NCBI GenBank assembly: GCA_947489665.1
Contig: CANLEH010000001.1
Span: forward strand, 1-64,000
Source: an uncultured Roseicyclus sp.
Lineage (GTDB): Bacteria; Pseudomonadota; Alphaproteobacteria; Rhodobacterales; Rhodobacteraceae
Direction of reading: 5' to 3'
DNA: 64,000 bases
Below the pieces are notes generated by a model. That model worked only from the letters and a program-made list of their open reading frames with translations, searched no databases and was not told the DNA's origin. The position numbers and the translations under genes were made by a program. Below, one piece after another: positions 9,373 through 20,836 of this stretch (its first letter is position 1; every line of letters starts with the position of its first letter).

Positions 9373-10827
9373 ATGCATCCCTCAACAAATGGCCTGCCCC
9401 AACCACTTGCGCACCAAAGTCTGAACGACTTGGACGCGCTCAGTACTGACGGAGACGTCAATGAAACGCCCATGAAGGTGTTCATTGGCCACAATCTTGG
9501 TCGGCGAGTGTTTTCCATGTCCGTACCGTTCCGCGACTTCTATAGTCTGTCGGATGTTGCCAATGACCGTGAGGTGGGCGCAGTCGCCCAGCGCCCTCTA
9601 GATGCGACGCACGCAAGAAACCTGGCAAAATACATGCTACGTGGTTTGGTCTCTGCAGCCGCAATCCGACGCGAAATCGTTGGAAAGGAGGCGCATTCCG
9701 GTTTCGATGAAGTTCTGAATGAACTTGGAGATCAACCATATTTTTCGTTGCAGCCAATCGTTTGTAACATCCGAGAGGTGCCTTTCGGGGGGAATGGTCA
9801 GGGCGGCATCCGTGGTGTGAGACTAGAGACAACGAGTGGAGAGACGGCAGCATTCAAGGTTTTCCTAGCAGAACGGCATGTCCTATGGGTTGTTGATGGT
9901 CAACATCGACGAGCTGCAGCAGCTATGGTCTTGGAGTTCCTCAACTTCGTAAGGAGTTCCGGTAAGTATCCGGCCAAAGCGCCGGTCCTTCATCCTGCGA
10001 AGGGGCAAGAAGTTAGCGGTCATATTATGGATGTCTGGAATGAGGCCTATGATGCAACTCGTTCTTACTCGACCCTCACTGTAGAAGTCCATTTGGGTTT
10101 GGATATTGCGCAAGAGCGGCAATTGTTTCATGACCTCAATAAATTGGGGAAACGAGTTTCCAGTAGCTTGGCACTTGAGTTCGACAGCTCCAACCCGATC
10201 ACACAATTCATTAAATCCAGCCTGGTGGCCGATGGGCTTGTACAGGTAAGCGATCGTGAAAATAAGGACTGGGCAACTGACACAGGCGAAATGCCAATGA
10301 AGGATGTCGTGGCCATAAGTTCACTAGCATTTTTGAACAAATCTAACGCGTCAGGTGCCACGCCGGCGGTGATCGAGCCTAGGCAAACCACTGTGCATAG
10401 GTTGTGGTCTCAGATCCGTGAGATCGAAGGATTTGGAGAAGTAAAGGCCAAGGAGAACAGTGTTGCGGCGCAACCGGTAGTTCTAAAGGCATTGGCCAAA
10501 CTGGCTTACGATCTAAACTTCAGCAATAGACGCCCGGATGATGGAGCTGACCTTTATGAAAAGCTTCTGGAAGCAATTCCGTCCATCGACTTCTCTCATT
10601 CCAACCCGATTTGGCGATACTTCGAATTGAACGAAGGAGAATTAAGATCAAATGGGCTAGAGGACTTTTTCAGATGGCTGCCTGATCTGGATTCCAACGC
10701 AAACCGAGACATCGGTGCCTTCCAGAATGGCTTCATGCGATTTGGGGCAAAGCACAATGATATTTTCCCGATTATCGGAGATATGATCCGCTTTCAAACG
10801 GGCCTCCCGAGTCGTCATGCGAAATAA
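9373..10827 (+). CDS. DGQHR domain-containing protein (DndB-like)
   Basis: VLWVVDGQHRRAAAAMVLEF and ERQLFHDLNKLGKRVSSSLALEFDSSNP motifs; lower GC than flanks. Confidence 0.85.
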   Translation: MHPSTNGLPQPLAHQSLNDLDALSTDGDVNETPMKVFIGHNLGRRVFSMSVPFRDFYSLSDVANDREVGAVAQRPLDATHARNLAKYMLRGLVSAAAIRREIVGKEAHSGFDEVLNELGDQPYFSLQPIVCNIREVPFGGNGQGGIRGVRLETTSGETAAFKVFLAERHVLWVVDGQHRRAAAAMVLEFLNFVRSSGKYPAKAPVLHPAKGQEVSGHIMDVWNEAYDATRSYSTLTVEVHLGLDIAQERQLFHDLNKLGKRVSSSLALEFDSSNPITQFIKSSLVADGLVQVSDRENKDWATDTGEMPMKDVVAISSLAFLNKSNASGATPAVIEPRQTTVHRLWSQIREIEGFGEVKAKENSVAAQPVVLKALAKLAYDLNFSNRRPDDGADLYEKLLEAIPSIDFSHSNPIWRYFELNEGELRSNGLEDFFRWLPDLDSNANRDIGAFQNGFMRFGAKHNDIFPIIGDMIRFQTGLPSRHAK

Positions 10828-10836
10828 GAATAGCTG

Positions 10837-10869
10837 GTTCTTCGGCAGGGCTGCCCCCTGCCGAAGAAC
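10837..10869. terminator. bidirectional terminator between the DGQHR gene and pncB
   Basis: 14-bp perfect inverted repeat gttcttcggcaggg-ctgcc-ccctgccgaagaac between convergent genes. Confidence 0.85.
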
Positions 10870-12162
10870 TTAAACCACCACCTCCAACCGTTCCTGCTCG
10901 CCAACCCCAAACACCCGCTTGTAGCGCTCGATCTCTTCCCCCGGACCCATGGCCTTCTCGGGGTTGTCGCTCAGTTTGACGGTCGCCTTCCCGTTCGCCG
11001 CCACGGCTTTGCAGACCAGTGAGAACGGGGCCAGGGCGTCGTTGTCCACCAGCCCACGGAAATCGTTCGTCAAAAGCGTGCCCCAGCCGAAGCTGACGCG
11101 GACGCGGCCTGCGAATTGTTTGTGGAGGGTCTCGATCTTGTCGACGTCCAACCCGTCGGAGAAGATCACCAGTTTCTCGCGGGGGTCTTCGCCGCGGCCT
11201 TTCCACCAGTCAATCGCGGTCTCGGCGCCGGTGGCGGGGTCGCCGCTGTCGATGCGGATGCCGGTCCAGCCGGCGAGCCAGTCGGGGGCGTCTCTCAAGA
11301 AGCCATCCGTGCCGTAGGTGTCGGGCAGGATGATGCGGAGGTTGCCGTCGTGTTCCTCGTGCCAGTCGGAGAGCACGTCATAGGGGGCGTTGGCGAGTGC
11401 GGCGTCGTCGGGGGCGAGGGCGGCGTAGACCATGGGGAGTTCGTGGGCGTTGGTGCCAATGGCCTCAAGATCGCGGTTCTTGGCGATGAGGCAGTTGGAG
11501 GTGCCCGCGAAGCTGTCGCCGAGGCCCTCGCGCATGGCTTGGACGGCCCAATCCTGCCAGAGGAAGGAGTGGCGGCGTCTTGTGCCGAAATCGGCGATGC
11601 GCAGGTCGGGGGTCTGTTGCAGGCGTTCGATCTTTTCCCAGAGCTTGGTCATGGCGCGGGCGTAGAGGACTTGCAGTTCGAACTTGCCCATGCGGTTGAG
11701 GACGGCGCGGCCACGGAGTTCCATGAGGACGGAGAGGGCGGGGATTTCCCAGAGCATGACTTCAGGCCAGGACCCTTCGAAGGTGAGTTCGTATTGATCG
11801 CCGACGCGTTCGAGGTGGTAGGGGGGGAGTTGCAGGGCCTCGAACCAGTCCATGAATTCGGGCGAGAACATCTGGCGTTGGCCGTAGAAGGTGTTGCCGC
11901 GCATCCAGGTGGACTCGCCGCGGGTGAGGCGGAGGGTGCGGATGTGGTCGAGTTGTTCGCGCAACTCGCCTTCGTCGATCAGGTCGGCGAGGGGGATGTG
12001 TTTGGTGCGGTTGATGAGGGAGAAGGTGACCGTGGTGTCGGGTTTGTTGCGGAAGACCGACTGGCACATCAGGAGTTTGTAGAAATCGGTATCGATGAGG
12101 GACCGGACGATCGGGTCGATCTTCCATTTGTGGTTCCAGACGCGGGTGGCGATGTCGACCAT
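10870..12162 (-). CDS. pncB: nicotinate phosphoribosyltransferase
   Basis: [37 protein letters not shown]...RIDSGDP...SDGLDVDKI. Confidence 0.95.
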   Translation of the reverse strand: MVDIATRVWNHKWKIDPIVRSLIDTDFYKLLMCQSVFRNKPDTTVTFSLINRTKHIPLADLIDEGELREQLDHIRTLRLTRGESTWMRGNTFYGQRQMFSPEFMDWFEALQLPPYHLERVGDQYELTFEGSWPEVMLWEIPALSVLMELRGRAVLNRMGKFELQVLYARAMTKLWEKIERLQQTPDLRIADFGTRRRHSFLWQDWAVQAMREGLGDSFAGTSNCLIAKNRDLEAIGTNAHELPMVYAALAPDDAALANAPYDVLSDWHEEHDGNLRIILPDTYGTDGFLRDAPDWLAGWTGIRIDSGDPATGAETAIDWWKGRGEDPREKLVIFSDGLDVDKIETLHKQFAGRVRVSFGWGTLLTNDFRGLVDNDALAPFSLVCKAVAANGKATVKLSDNPEKAMGPGEEIERYKRVFGVGEQERLEVVV

Positions 12163-12221
12163 GTGCAAACCTTTGGGTGTTCGGAGGCGATGGCCAAACC
12201 GATAAGACGTTACCGCTTTGG

Positions 12222-13112
12222 TTAATCGCGCCGCAACTCGGCCGCAAGAAAATCGTAGACGAGGCGGATGCGACGACTGGTTGAGAGTTCGCGGTGGGCG
12301 ACGAGCCAAATGGGGAAGGTAAGAGGGGGCATGTCGGGAAGGACGCGGCTAACATGGGAATCTGCGTCGCCGATTTGGGCATCGAGGACACCGATGGCGG
12401 CCCCTTGGCGGACCAGCTCCCACATCACGATGTAACTTTCGGTCGTGAGAGGGAAATTGGCTTCGGTCAATCCAAGGCCAAGCGCATTGAGCGCCTTTAG
12501 CATCATTCCGCCGTGGTCGAGCGCGATGAAATCGGCCCGGGCAAGGTCACTTGGTTGAGTGGGGTTGCCGATGCGGGTGATGTAGTCGGGCGTAGCGTAA
12601 AGCACGGCGTCGGCGGTGGCGATTTTCCTGGCGATCAAGTCCGGTTCGACGGGCCGGAAATTGCGGATGGCGATATCGGCCTCACGCCGCCTGAGGTCGC
12701 TGGCTTGATTGGTAACGACAATTTCGACTTGGATGCCGGGCTGCTGCAGTCGGAGTTTTGCGATGATCGGGGGGAGCAGGACGCTGGCGTAGGTTTCGCT
12801 GGCGGAGATGCTGATTGTCCCTTCAACGGCCTGAGATTGACCAAGGGCCACAAGGGAGACCTGGCCCGCAGCTTCGCCCATTTTCCGCACATGTTCGAGC
12901 AGCTCGAGCCCGCTGGGGGTGAGGGTCAGGCCGCGGCCGACCCGTTCGAATAGCACGATCCCCAATTCCTGCTCCAGCCCATCGACCTGCCGACCAAGCG
13001 TGGGTTGCGCCATCCCAAGGGCGCGGGCAGCGGCCGAGAGGGAGCCTTCTTCCGCAGTCACGAGAAATGCACGGGCCTTGTTCCAATCGAATTTCACTGA
13101 GCGCCAATCCAT
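12222..13112 (-). CDS. LysR family transcriptional regulator
   Basis: N-terminal [56 protein letters not shown]. Confidence 0.95.
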   Translation of the reverse strand: MDWRSVKFDWNKARAFLVTAEEGSLSAAARALGMAQPTLGRQVDGLEQELGIVLFERVGRGLTLTPSGLELLEHVRKMGEAAGQVSLVALGQSQAVEGTISISASETYASVLLPPIIAKLRLQQPGIQVEIVVTNQASDLRRREADIAIRNFRPVEPDLIARKIATADAVLYATPDYITRIGNPTQPSDLARADFIALDHGGMMLKALNALGLGLTEANFPLTTESYIVMWELVRQGAAIGVLDAQIGDADSHVSRVLPDMPPLTFPIWLVAHRELSTSRRIRLVYDFLAAELRRD

Positions 13113-13212
13113 ACGAATATGCATATCAAATTACAAAATTTGGTCAATTCGCATGGAGTTCCGCACCGGATACGTCAGGGCACATCAACACATTTGAGGA
13201 AAGGAAGATGAA

Positions 13213-13941
13213 ATGACGACACTAGTTATCGGAGCAACCGGCGCGACAGGGCGTCTGCTGGTCAACCAGCTCTTGGCCCAGGGTGAAGAAATCCGCATCG
13301 TAGTGCGCAGCATGGATAGCCTGCCCGCAAGAGTGATGGGCCACGACCGGGTGACGGTCACCAAGGCCAGCATTCTTGCGCTAAGCGATGGAGAGCTAGC
13401 GGACCTGGTCCGGGGCTGCGATGCGGTTGCGTTTTGCCTTGGCCACAACATGACGTTCAAAGGTCTGTTTGGTCATCCTCGCATGTTGGTGAGTGAAGCA
13501 ACGCGCCGGATTTGTGAAGCGATCCGCGCGACAGCCCCGGACCAAAAGGTCAAGGTTGTGTTGATGAACACAACCGGCAATCAGAACCGCGATTTGAAAG
13601 AAAAGATCTCAATCCCCGATGCGATAGTGATTGGGTTGCTGCGGATGTTCCTGCCGCCCCATGTCGATAACGAACGGGCGGCGGATTACTTGAGAACTCA
13701 GGTCGGGCAGGATGACGCGATGATCGAATGGACGGCCGTCCGGCCGGACAACCTAATCGATCAAGCAGAGGTCACTGGCTACGCGCTTCATCCGTCGCCG
13801 ACTGCCAGCGCGATTTTCGCCGGGGGCCAGACCAGTCGGATCAACGTGGCAGCGTTTATGTCGAAATTGATCCGCGATCAGGCCATTTGGCAAATCTGGA
13901 AGGGGCAGATGCCTGTGATCTACAACACCACACAGGGGTAG
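13213..13941 (+). CDS. NAD(P)-binding SDR-like / NmrA-like protein
   Basis: TTLVIGATGATGRLLVNQLL Rossmann motif; divergent from the LysR gene. Confidence 0.88.
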   Translation: MTTLVIGATGATGRLLVNQLLAQGEEIRIVVRSMDSLPARVMGHDRVTVTKASILALSDGELADLVRGCDAVAFCLGHNMTFKGLFGHPRMLVSEATRRICEAIRATAPDQKVKVVLMNTTGNQNRDLKEKISIPDAIVIGLLRMFLPPHVDNERAADYLRTQVGQDDAMIEWTAVRPDNLIDQAEVTGYALHPSPTASAIFAGGQTSRINVAAFMSKLIRDQAIWQIWKGQMPVIYNTTQG

Positions 13942-14402
13942 ATGATTTAGCTGGGCGGCCGGGCGAAACTTGTGGGCGGGCCAAGGCCGCCCACGTTCCG
14001 GCCTGGCCGCTGCAGATGGCTCCGTCACGGACATAGTCGGAAAGGCGCGGAGTTCTGGGTCGTGGAAGAACAGTCAGATTGAAGCGCTTTAGCGACCATG
14101 GGGCGATGTCGTCTTTGATTTGTCGGCGCCCGCTTTGACCCGGGCCAAATTCGGGCTTTCGGTGGTTCAAAAGCCCAAGAGCCATTGCAGGTGACTTGGG
14201 CAAGCCGCCTGTTTTGCACGCAACGGCGTTGCGAATGGGCCATTTGCTGCCGGTTTTTCGGGGTTTTTGCCCAAATTTTCGGTTTCGCGAGAAATGAATG
14301 GATCGGTTTTCGAGCCGTGACTAGCGTTGATGCATGTGGCCCGTGGCAGAGGCACGCGCTCGCCAAGCCCGGTGTCACGACACAGACACAAGGGACAGCA
14401 TC

Positions 14403-14834
14403 ATGAAATTAGTCATCGGACTTGATGGCCAAAGCTCGGGGGAGAAAGCCCTCGACTTTGCCAAGAGTATCGCAAAGGCCAGCGAGGCATGCGAGCTGAT
14501 CGTCGTTTACGTGATCGAATGGTCGCCCTTCTCGTTCCAGACGGCGGAAGAGAATGAGCAGCGGCATAAGCGGCGTGAGGAAGAGATTGCGATTGCGATG
14601 GAGCGGGTGGTGGAGCCTGCGGTCGCGTCGTTGAAAGCGGCGGGGCATGACGCGCGTGCCATCGTGCGCCACGGGGATGTGGCCGACACGATTGACGCGG
14701 TCGCCCATAGCGAAGGGGCGACGCAAATCATCGTTGCGCGCTCCAGTGCCGGGGGCTTTTCCTCGCGCATCTTTGGAAGCTCAACTGCCAATCTGGTGAT
14801 GAACGCGCGCGTTCCCGTCACCGTCGTCGCGTAA
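14403..14834 (+). CDS. universal stress protein (UspA family)
   Basis: MKLVIGLDGQSSGEKALDFAKSIA...VARSSAGGFSSRIFGSSTANLVMNARVPVTVV. Confidence 0.93.
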   Translation: MKLVIGLDGQSSGEKALDFAKSIAKASEACELIVVYVIEWSPFSFQTAEENEQRHKRREEEIAIAMERVVEPAVASLKAAGHDARAIVRHGDVADTIDAVAHSEGATQIIVARSSAGGFSSRIFGSSTANLVMNARVPVTVVA

Positions 14835-14846
14835 GGAGCCGGGACC

Positions 14847-16403
14847 ATGAGAAAGATATCTTCTGTTCTACTGGCGATCGTGGCCTATCTGGCCGTCGCC
14901 CTGCCGTCTTTCGCGCAAGAGGCAGCAACCACGCTTGATGAGCGTGTGAACGCGGCCTTTGCAAATGCGACCGGCTGGTTCGTGAGTTTCATCTTTGCGC
15001 CCATTCCGGGCACCAATTTCAGCTGGATCGTGCTGTGGCTGGTCGTGGGGGCGACCGTGTTCACGATCTACTTTGCCGCCGTGCAATTCCGCTTCTTCGG
15101 CCATGCGATTGCTTTGGTCAAAGGCGATTACAGCGACCCGAACAATGCAGGTGAGGTCAGCCACTTCCAGGCGCTGGCGACCGCGCTGTCGGGCACGGTT
15201 GGCCTGGGCAACATCGCGGGCGTTGCCGTTGCCGTGGGCATTGGTGGGCCGGGGGCCACGTTCTGGATGATCCTGGCGGGTCTTCTTGGCATGGCGTCCA
15301 AATTCACCGAATGCACGTTGGGCGTGAAATACCGCAACGAATACCCGGACGGAACCGTTTCGGGTGGGCCGATGTACTACATCTCGAAAGGGTTCAAGGA
15401 GTTGGGGCTTCCGGGTGGTAAGATCCTAGCGGTGCTGTTTTCGATCTTCTGTATCCTCGGGGCGCTGGGCGGCGGCAACATGTTCCAGGCCAATCAGGCC
15501 CATGCGCAGATCACCCAGATCACGGGCGATTATCCCGGCTGGATCACCGGCCTTGTCTTCGCGGCCATTGTCTTTGCGGTCATCGTGGGCGGGATCAAAT
15601 CCATCGCCAAGGTGACAGAGAAGGTCGTGCCGTTCATGGGCATCCTTTATGTCGGCGCCGCACTGGTCGTGATCATCGTCAACTACGACATGATCGGTTG
15701 GGCCTTCGGCCAGATCTTCGTCGGCGCCTTCACGGGCCTTGGCGTTGCCGGTGGCTTGATCGGCGCGCTGATCCAGGGCTTTCGGCGCGCGGCGTTCTCG
15801 AACGAGGCGGGCGTGGGTTCGGCGGCGATTGCACACTCGGCGGTAAAGACGAACGAACCCATCACCGAGGGCTTTGTTTCGCTGTTGGAGCCGCTGATCG
15901 ACACCGTCGTGATCTGCACCATGACCGCGTTGGTGATCATCATCAGCCAGCAGCTGCTGATCGATGAAGCCACCGGCCTTTACATGCTGAACGAAGCGGG
16001 CACCGCGGTGGCTACGGTCGACGGCAATAGCGGCGTTGCGCTGACCTCGGCGGCGTTTGGGTCCGCGATTTCGTGGTTCCCCTATGTGCTGGTTCTGGCG
16101 GTGGTGTTGTTCGCCTTCTCGACCATGATCTCATGGTCCTATTACGGGCTGAAGGCGTGGACCTATCTGTTCGGCGAAGGCAAGACGACGGAGCTGATCT
16201 TCAAGCTGATCTTCTGCGTCTTCATCGTGATTGGTGCGGCGGCGAGCCTTGGGCCTGTCATCGACTTCTCGGACGCTGCGATCTTTGCGATGGCTGTGGT
16301 CAATATCTTCTGCCTCTACTTCCTGATGAAGGTCGTGAAGGCGGAGTTGACGTCTTACAGCGCGCGGCTGCGGTCGGGAGAGATCAAGAAGTTCACGCAC
16401 TAA
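14847..16403 (+). CDS. alanine/glycine:cation (AGCS) symporter
   Basis: [66 protein letters not shown]. Confidence 0.95.
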   Translation: MRKISSVLLAIVAYLAVALPSFAQEAATTLDERVNAAFANATGWFVSFIFAPIPGTNFSWIVLWLVVGATVFTIYFAAVQFRFFGHAIALVKGDYSDPNNAGEVSHFQALATALSGTVGLGNIAGVAVAVGIGGPGATFWMILAGLLGMASKFTECTLGVKYRNEYPDGTVSGGPMYYISKGFKELGLPGGKILAVLFSIFCILGALGGGNMFQANQAHAQITQITGDYPGWITGLVFAAIVFAVIVGGIKSIAKVTEKVVPFMGILYVGAALVVIIVNYDMIGWAFGQIFVGAFTGLGVAGGLIGALIQGFRRAAFSNEAGVGSAAIAHSAVKTNEPITEGFVSLLEPLIDTVVICTMTALVIIISQQLLIDEATGLYMLNEAGTAVATVDGNSGVALTSAAFGSAISWFPYVLVLAVVLFAFSTMISWSYYGLKAWTYLFGEGKTTELIFKLIFCVFIVIGAAASLGPVIDFSDAAIFAMAVVNIFCLYFLMKVVKAELTSYSARLRSGEIKKFTH

Positions 16404-16427
16404 GGCGAGCTGATCTGGGATTGGGAG

Positions 16428-16456
16428 AGGCCGCGGGGGACCCTGCGGCCTTTTTC
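16428..16456 (+). terminator. intrinsic terminator after the AGCS symporter
   Basis: aggccgc...gcggcct stem followed by ttttt. Confidence 0.82.
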
Positions 16457-16571
16457 GGTTTGCGGCGAGCGGGAAAAAATCATCGTTCACATGGGGATAT
16501 TGCCCCAAAGACTTGGCGTTCGTGCAAAGCTAGGCAGAACGCACTGCAAGCTTGTTGAAGGACCCTTTCCC

Positions 16572-17750
16572 ATGCGCCCCGTTTACCTGATCGCCCTCCT
16601 TTCCATGACTACGACTGCGGCCTTTGGGCAGACGGCGATTGACCGCTGCACCGGCCTTTTGGACGCGGAGTTGATCGACCGATCCTCGGTCAGTGAGACG
16701 CGCCAGACGATCATGAACGAATTCAGCAGTTTCTGTTCGCAGGAGGGATCGTTGAGTGTGGCGTTTGAAAGCACGAGTTTCGGGTTTCAGGGCGCGATGC
16801 AGCGGGGGCGGAATTCGGGCTCAGGCGGGTTAAGCTATGACAACACAAGCGGCACAACGGAGGAATGGTTTCGCAATGTCTGCGATCAGGGCTCCAGCGC
16901 GTTTTCGGATTTTCTGGAAACTGATACGTTTATCTCCTCCGGCGCGGGGGTGACGCAGCAGTACAATGAATGTGTGGCCACCCTGGTCAGCGCGGGCCAG
17001 ACGTTCCTGACCGGCGAGTTGAGCGAGACCGGCGTGCTTGAACGCTTCACGGTGCAGTTCCGGTATGAGGCGGGTAGTTCCGGGCCGCGCACGGTGACGC
17101 TTTCGGGCATGTCGGGCGATCCGATTGCCTGCTTTGGCGATGCCTCGGACACGGATCCGATCAGCCGGGAGAACACCATCGAGTTCAGCGGCGAGCGGTC
17201 CATCACCTGTGAATTGCCTGGTGGTCAGACGGCGGCGGGCGGCACGTTCCGCTTTACCTCGCCCAATGGGCCGTCGCGGGAAGTGCCCTACAGCTATGTC
17301 GCGCGCGATCTGGTGGCGGAGATGGAGGCGCGGATTTCGGCGGATTATGCCGCGCGCGTCGAGGCGGCGGTGCCTGCGGGGCAGGTTTCGATGTTTGCGT
17401 TGGAGGCGTGCCCGGCAGGATGGCGGCTGCATGAGGGGCTGGCCGGGGGGCGCGTGGCCGTCGGCGCGATGGATGGGATCGGTGCGGAGGTCGGGTCTGA
17501 CGAGGTCCTGATCCCAAGGGCGGCCTTGCCGCGTGAGGGGCTGCGGTTGCCGACCTTTCGCGGTGCCACCCCGGCCCGAGACCCGCAGGGCGACTACTTC
17601 CCCGTGCGAAACCCTTGGGCGGTTGAGGCGGCCGGTGGGCGCGGCAACTATACAGGCCAAGTGCGGTTTACTGAGTATCTGGGATTGGGAGAGGCGTTGG
17701 CGCTTCCCACCCCGCCGGGCATCGCGTTGCTGCCTTGCGTGCGGCAGTAA
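16572..17750 (+). CDS. secreted hypothetical protein
   Basis: Signal peptide MRPVYLIALLSMTTTAAFGQ; 393 aa; no recognised domain. Confidence 0.7.
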   Translation: MRPVYLIALLSMTTTAAFGQTAIDRCTGLLDAELIDRSSVSETRQTIMNEFSSFCSQEGSLSVAFESTSFGFQGAMQRGRNSGSGGLSYDNTSGTTEEWFRNVCDQGSSAFSDFLETDTFISSGAGVTQQYNECVATLVSAGQTFLTGELSETGVLERFTVQFRYEAGSSGPRTVTLSGMSGDPIACFGDASDTDPISRENTIEFSGERSITCELPGGQTAAGGTFRFTSPNGPSREVPYSYVARDLVAEMEARISADYAARVEAAVPAGQVSMFALEACPAGWRLHEGLAGGRVAVGAMDGIGAEVGSDEVLIPRAALPREGLRLPTFRGATPARDPQGDYFPVRNPWAVEAAGGRGNYTGQVRFTEYLGLGEALALPTPPGIALLPCVRQ

Positions 17751-17795
17751 GGTTTTGGGACGGGCCAGCCTTTGCCAGCCCGTCCCATTACGCGC

Positions 17796-18158
17796 TTAGG
17801 CCGTGACGTTTGCGTCGTCGGGCTTGTGCAGGCCGACCACCAGCAGAACGGTTGCGCCAAGAACCCAGTAGTAGGCGGCCTCAATACCCGTGAAGCCGAA
17901 GACGAACGGGGCTGCGACGAAGACAAGGCCCACGGCGCCGTCGACGGCAAGGTGCAGCTTGTAGGGCAGCACGCGGATCAGGCCGAATTGGTGATCTGTC
18001 AGAAGCGTCAGGATGAAGGCGGCGGCGCCCGTGGTGACGGAGAGGTAGAGGGCCACGGGGTTGATGGAGCCGATGCCCAAGATGAAGGGCATGATGATCA
18101 AGCCAAGGGCGACGCGGTAGTCGAGATAGGCGTGCAGGGATTTGGTGATGAACCGCAT
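17796..18158 (-). CDS. SPW-repeat-like small integral membrane protein
   Basis: 120 aa with 4 hydrophobic helices; HAYLDYRVALGLIIMPFILG... composition. Confidence 0.65.
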   Translation of the reverse strand: MRFITKSLHAYLDYRVALGLIIMPFILGIGSINPVALYLSVTTGAAAFILTLLTDHQFGLIRVLPYKLHLAVDGAVGLVFVAAPFVFGFTGIEAAYYWVLGATVLLVVGLHKPDDANVTA

Positions 18159-18182
18159 GGGAGCGTTCCTTTGTGTGGAGGG

Positions 18183-18581
18183 TCAGGAGTTCGACAGCGC
18201 GGCGACGCCGAGAGGGACGGAGAATTCATCGCACCAGATGTAGACCTCATTGAAATCGGCGAGGTTCAGTCCTTCGGGCACGAGATAGGCTTGCAGGCCA
18301 TTGATGCTGGTCAGCTCACCCAGATCGGAGGCGGCGACGTATTCGCCGTCGATGCCGAAGCCGACGCTGGGATCGGGGGCGCCATCGAGGCTGAAATCTG
18401 CATCCAGAATGACAACGGTGCCGCCGCCTGCGGTTTCAACGATCGAGACGCCACCGGTGGTGATGTGATCGCTGAGGCCCGAGAAGGAGCCGGTGGCCGT
18501 GATGCCATCGGCTGAGGCGGATGTGGCAAGGGTTGCTGCGGCAATGCCAAGGGCGAAGCCTGCGAAGATGAGCTGTTTCAT
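18183..18581 (-). CDS. DM13 domain-containing secreted protein
   Basis: Signal peptide; ITATGSFSGLSDHITTGGVSIVETAGGGTVVILDADFSLDGAPDPSVGF...YIWCDEFSVPLGVAAL. Confidence 0.75.
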   Translation of the reverse strand: MKQLIFAGFALGIAAATLATSASADGITATGSFSGLSDHITTGGVSIVETAGGGTVVILDADFSLDGAPDPSVGFGIDGEYVAASDLGELTSINGLQAYLVPEGLNLADFNEVYIWCDEFSVPLGVAALSNS

Positions 18582-18757
18582 GGGTTATTCTTTCTGTTTC
18601 CGATTGAGCGAAGTGTTTGTTTCGTGGTGCGGGCCGGGCGGTGAGTCGCTCGGTCTAAAAGAATGATTAGAGTTAGGAACCGTCTGGTACAAAACACAAA
18701 AGAGTGATTGTGGACTGATCGGTTCCATATTATGTGCGGGCGTTGAAGGAGACAGAA

Positions 18758-19339
18758 ATGGCGCGCCCCAGAGAGTTTGATGAATTGCAGGCCACCGAGG
18801 CCGCAATGCACGTGTTCTGGGAACACGGTTATGACGGTGCATCCATCGCGCGTTTGCTGGACGGCATGGGGATGACGAAGGGCAGCCTCTACAAAGCCTT
18901 TAGCGACAAGAGATCCCTCTTCCTGACGGCGATGGCCCGCTACGAGGCAGCGCAGGTGACCCCGGCAATTGCGATGTTGCGGGACGCGGCGGAACCGGAT
19001 GGACGCAAACGCATCGCGTGCGTCTTCGAGAGCGTCGCGGATGCGGTGCGCAATGGGGATCGGCGCGGGTGCTTGTTGTGTTCAGCTGCGGCTGGTCCGT
19101 CGTTCGATGATCCGGAGATTGCCGAAGTGGTGGACGGATTGTTGGACGAGATGCGCAAAGCCTTTGAGGTGGCGCTGGGCCGTTTCATGTCACCGGCGCA
19201 ATGCGAACCGATGGCGCGTGTCTTGCAGACGCAATATGTCGGGCTGCGCATTTTGGCGCGCGCTCAGGTGCCAGCGGACGATCTGGATCGCAGCGCGCGC
19301 GCTGTGCTCGCCATGTTGGGCGAACGCTCCGTGATCTAG
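18758..19339 (+). CDS. TetR family transcriptional regulator
   Basis: [58 protein letters not shown]. Confidence 0.94.
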   Translation: MARPREFDELQATEAAMHVFWEHGYDGASIARLLDGMGMTKGSLYKAFSDKRSLFLTAMARYEAAQVTPAIAMLRDAAEPDGRKRIACVFESVADAVRNGDRRGCLLCSAAAGPSFDDPEIAEVVDGLLDEMRKAFEVALGRFMSPAQCEPMARVLQTQYVGLRILARAQVPADDLDRSARAVLAMLGERSVI

Positions 19340-20052
19340 CCCGCTTTGGGTGTATTGACCCGCTTGCTGAGTTTTTCGTGGCTTTCCACCCGCTCGGGAT
19401 AGCGATCCAGAAGGTAGTCGCGGTTGGCGCGGGTGAGGTGGGTGAATTTCACCAACTCCTCCATCACGTCGACGACGCGATTGTAGAGCGGCGAGGGCTT
19501 CATGCGCCCATCCTTGAACTGGTCCCATGCCATTGGGACGGAGCTTTGGTTCGGAATGGTCACAAGGCGCATCCAGCGGCCGAGGATGCGGAGTTGGTTG
19601 ACGGTGTTGAAGCTTTGGCTGCCGCCGTTGACTTGCAGGACCGCCAGCGTCTTGCCTTGTGTGGGCCGCACACCGCCCATCGACAGGGGAATCCAGTCGA
19701 TCTGGCTTTTCATGATGCCGGTCATTGCCCCATGGCGTTCGGGGGAGACCCAGACGAAACCGTCGCACCATTCCGCATTGCCGCGAAGTTCCGTCACTTT
19801 GGGGTGGTCCATGGGCGCGCCGTCGGGCTGCGGCAGGCCATCGGGGTCGTAAATCCGCGTCTCCGCGCCCAGGCGCCGGAGAAGCCTGTCGCATTCGTGG
19901 GCCAGCGCTTTGGAATACGAGACGTCGCGCAAGGACCCGTAGAGGATCAGGAAGCGCGGAGGTGTGGCCGGGTCGTATTCGGGGAAGAGCTTGGCCGGAT
20001 CGAGCGCGTTGAATTGCGCCTCGTCCAGGGCTGGGAAGGTCTCATCAGTCAT
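19336..20052 (-). CDS. arsH: ArsH-like NADPH-dependent FMN reductase
   Basis: [22 protein letters not shown]...[47 protein letters not shown]. Confidence 0.88.
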   Translation of the reverse strand: MTDETFPALDEAQFNALDPAKLFPEYDPATPPRFLILYGSLRDVSYSKALAHECDRLLRRLGAETRIYDPDGLPQPDGAPMDHPKVTELRGNAEWCDGFVWVSPERHGAMTGIMKSQIDWIPLSMGGVRPTQGKTLAVLQVNGGSQSFNTVNQLRILGRWMRLVTIPNQSSVPMAWDQFKDGRMKPSPLYNRVVDVMEELVKFTHLTRANRDYLLDRYPERVESHEKLSKRVNTPKAG

Positions 20053-20091
20053 GGCGGGACTTTTGCGAGACCGGTGCCGAGATGCAACCGC

Positions 20092-20727
20092 CTAGCGCCC
20101 CGAATTGGGCGGTTTGCGCGTGACGGCCTCGACCAACTGGGCGACGGCGCGTGAGAGACGGCCATCGGTCCAGCCGCGCAGGTAGTAGTAGCCCGCTGTT
20201 GCCCCCACGGCGGCACCGGCGGCGTCCACCATCAGATCGCCCATCGTGTCGTCGAGGCCGGATTTTTGCATGTTGAGGCCGAAGATCTGGTCCATGCCAT
20301 ATTCAAACATTTCCCACAGCGCGCCGATCGCGAGTGCGAAGGAAAAGGCGAAAAGGGCGCCGAGCGCGGGAGAGAGCGCGAGTTTGTCGCCCCGCACCAA
20401 CACGACGACCAGCACGGTCCCGACCATGCCGAAGCCCACCGCCGAGCCGGAATGGGCGGCAAGATCCCACCACCAGAGCCGTTCGTAGAAGTCGAAGGCC
20501 TCTCCCAGAAAGACGGTGGCGGTGATGAAGATCGTGACGGCGGCAATGAAGCCCGCAGGCAAGCGCACGCCTGTCCAACGGCTGCTGAGGATGGGGATCA
20601 GGGTAAGGGTCACGGTGATGAGGGCGATGAAGACGAGGCTCCATTGCGCTTCGAACACACCCCAAGAGGCGACGAGGAGCAGGAGGCTCCAGACCGCATA
20701 GGTGATGGGGTGTTGGCGTTCGATCAC
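20092..20727 (-). CDS. multi-TM membrane protein (hypothetical)
   Basis: Hydrophobic ORF; GTG start at 20727 chosen because the longer ORF overlaps the 20837 gene. Confidence 0.65.
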   Translation of the reverse strand: MIERQHPITYAVWSLLLLVASWGVFEAQWSLVFIALITVTLTLIPILSSRWTGVRLPAGFIAAVTIFITATVFLGEAFDFYERLWWWDLAAHSGSAVGFGMVGTVLVVVLVRGDKLALSPALGALFAFSFALAIGALWEMFEYGMDQIFGLNMQKSGLDDTMGDLMVDAAGAAVGATAGYYYLRGWTDGRLSRAVAQLVEAVTRKPPNSGR

Positions 20728-20836
20728 TTGGTTTGCGCCGCTGATTGTGGGTTCTGCATTAGGGTGCGCCGCGAGAGAGCCCTTGCCAAGGGCGGCGTGA
20801 GCGCGTTGGTGGGGACGGTGTGGGCGAGAGGACGTC

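Noticed and set aside
11116-12225. Long plus-strand ORF (369 aa) opposite pncB
   Set aside because: Antisense to a clear pncB gene; low-complexity GEGE/Val-rich composition typical of a high-GC shadow ORF.
19336-20052. ArsH as part of an arsenic resistance island
   Set aside because: No arsR, arsB/acr3 or arsC nearby; ArsH-type FMN reductases also occur outside ars operons.
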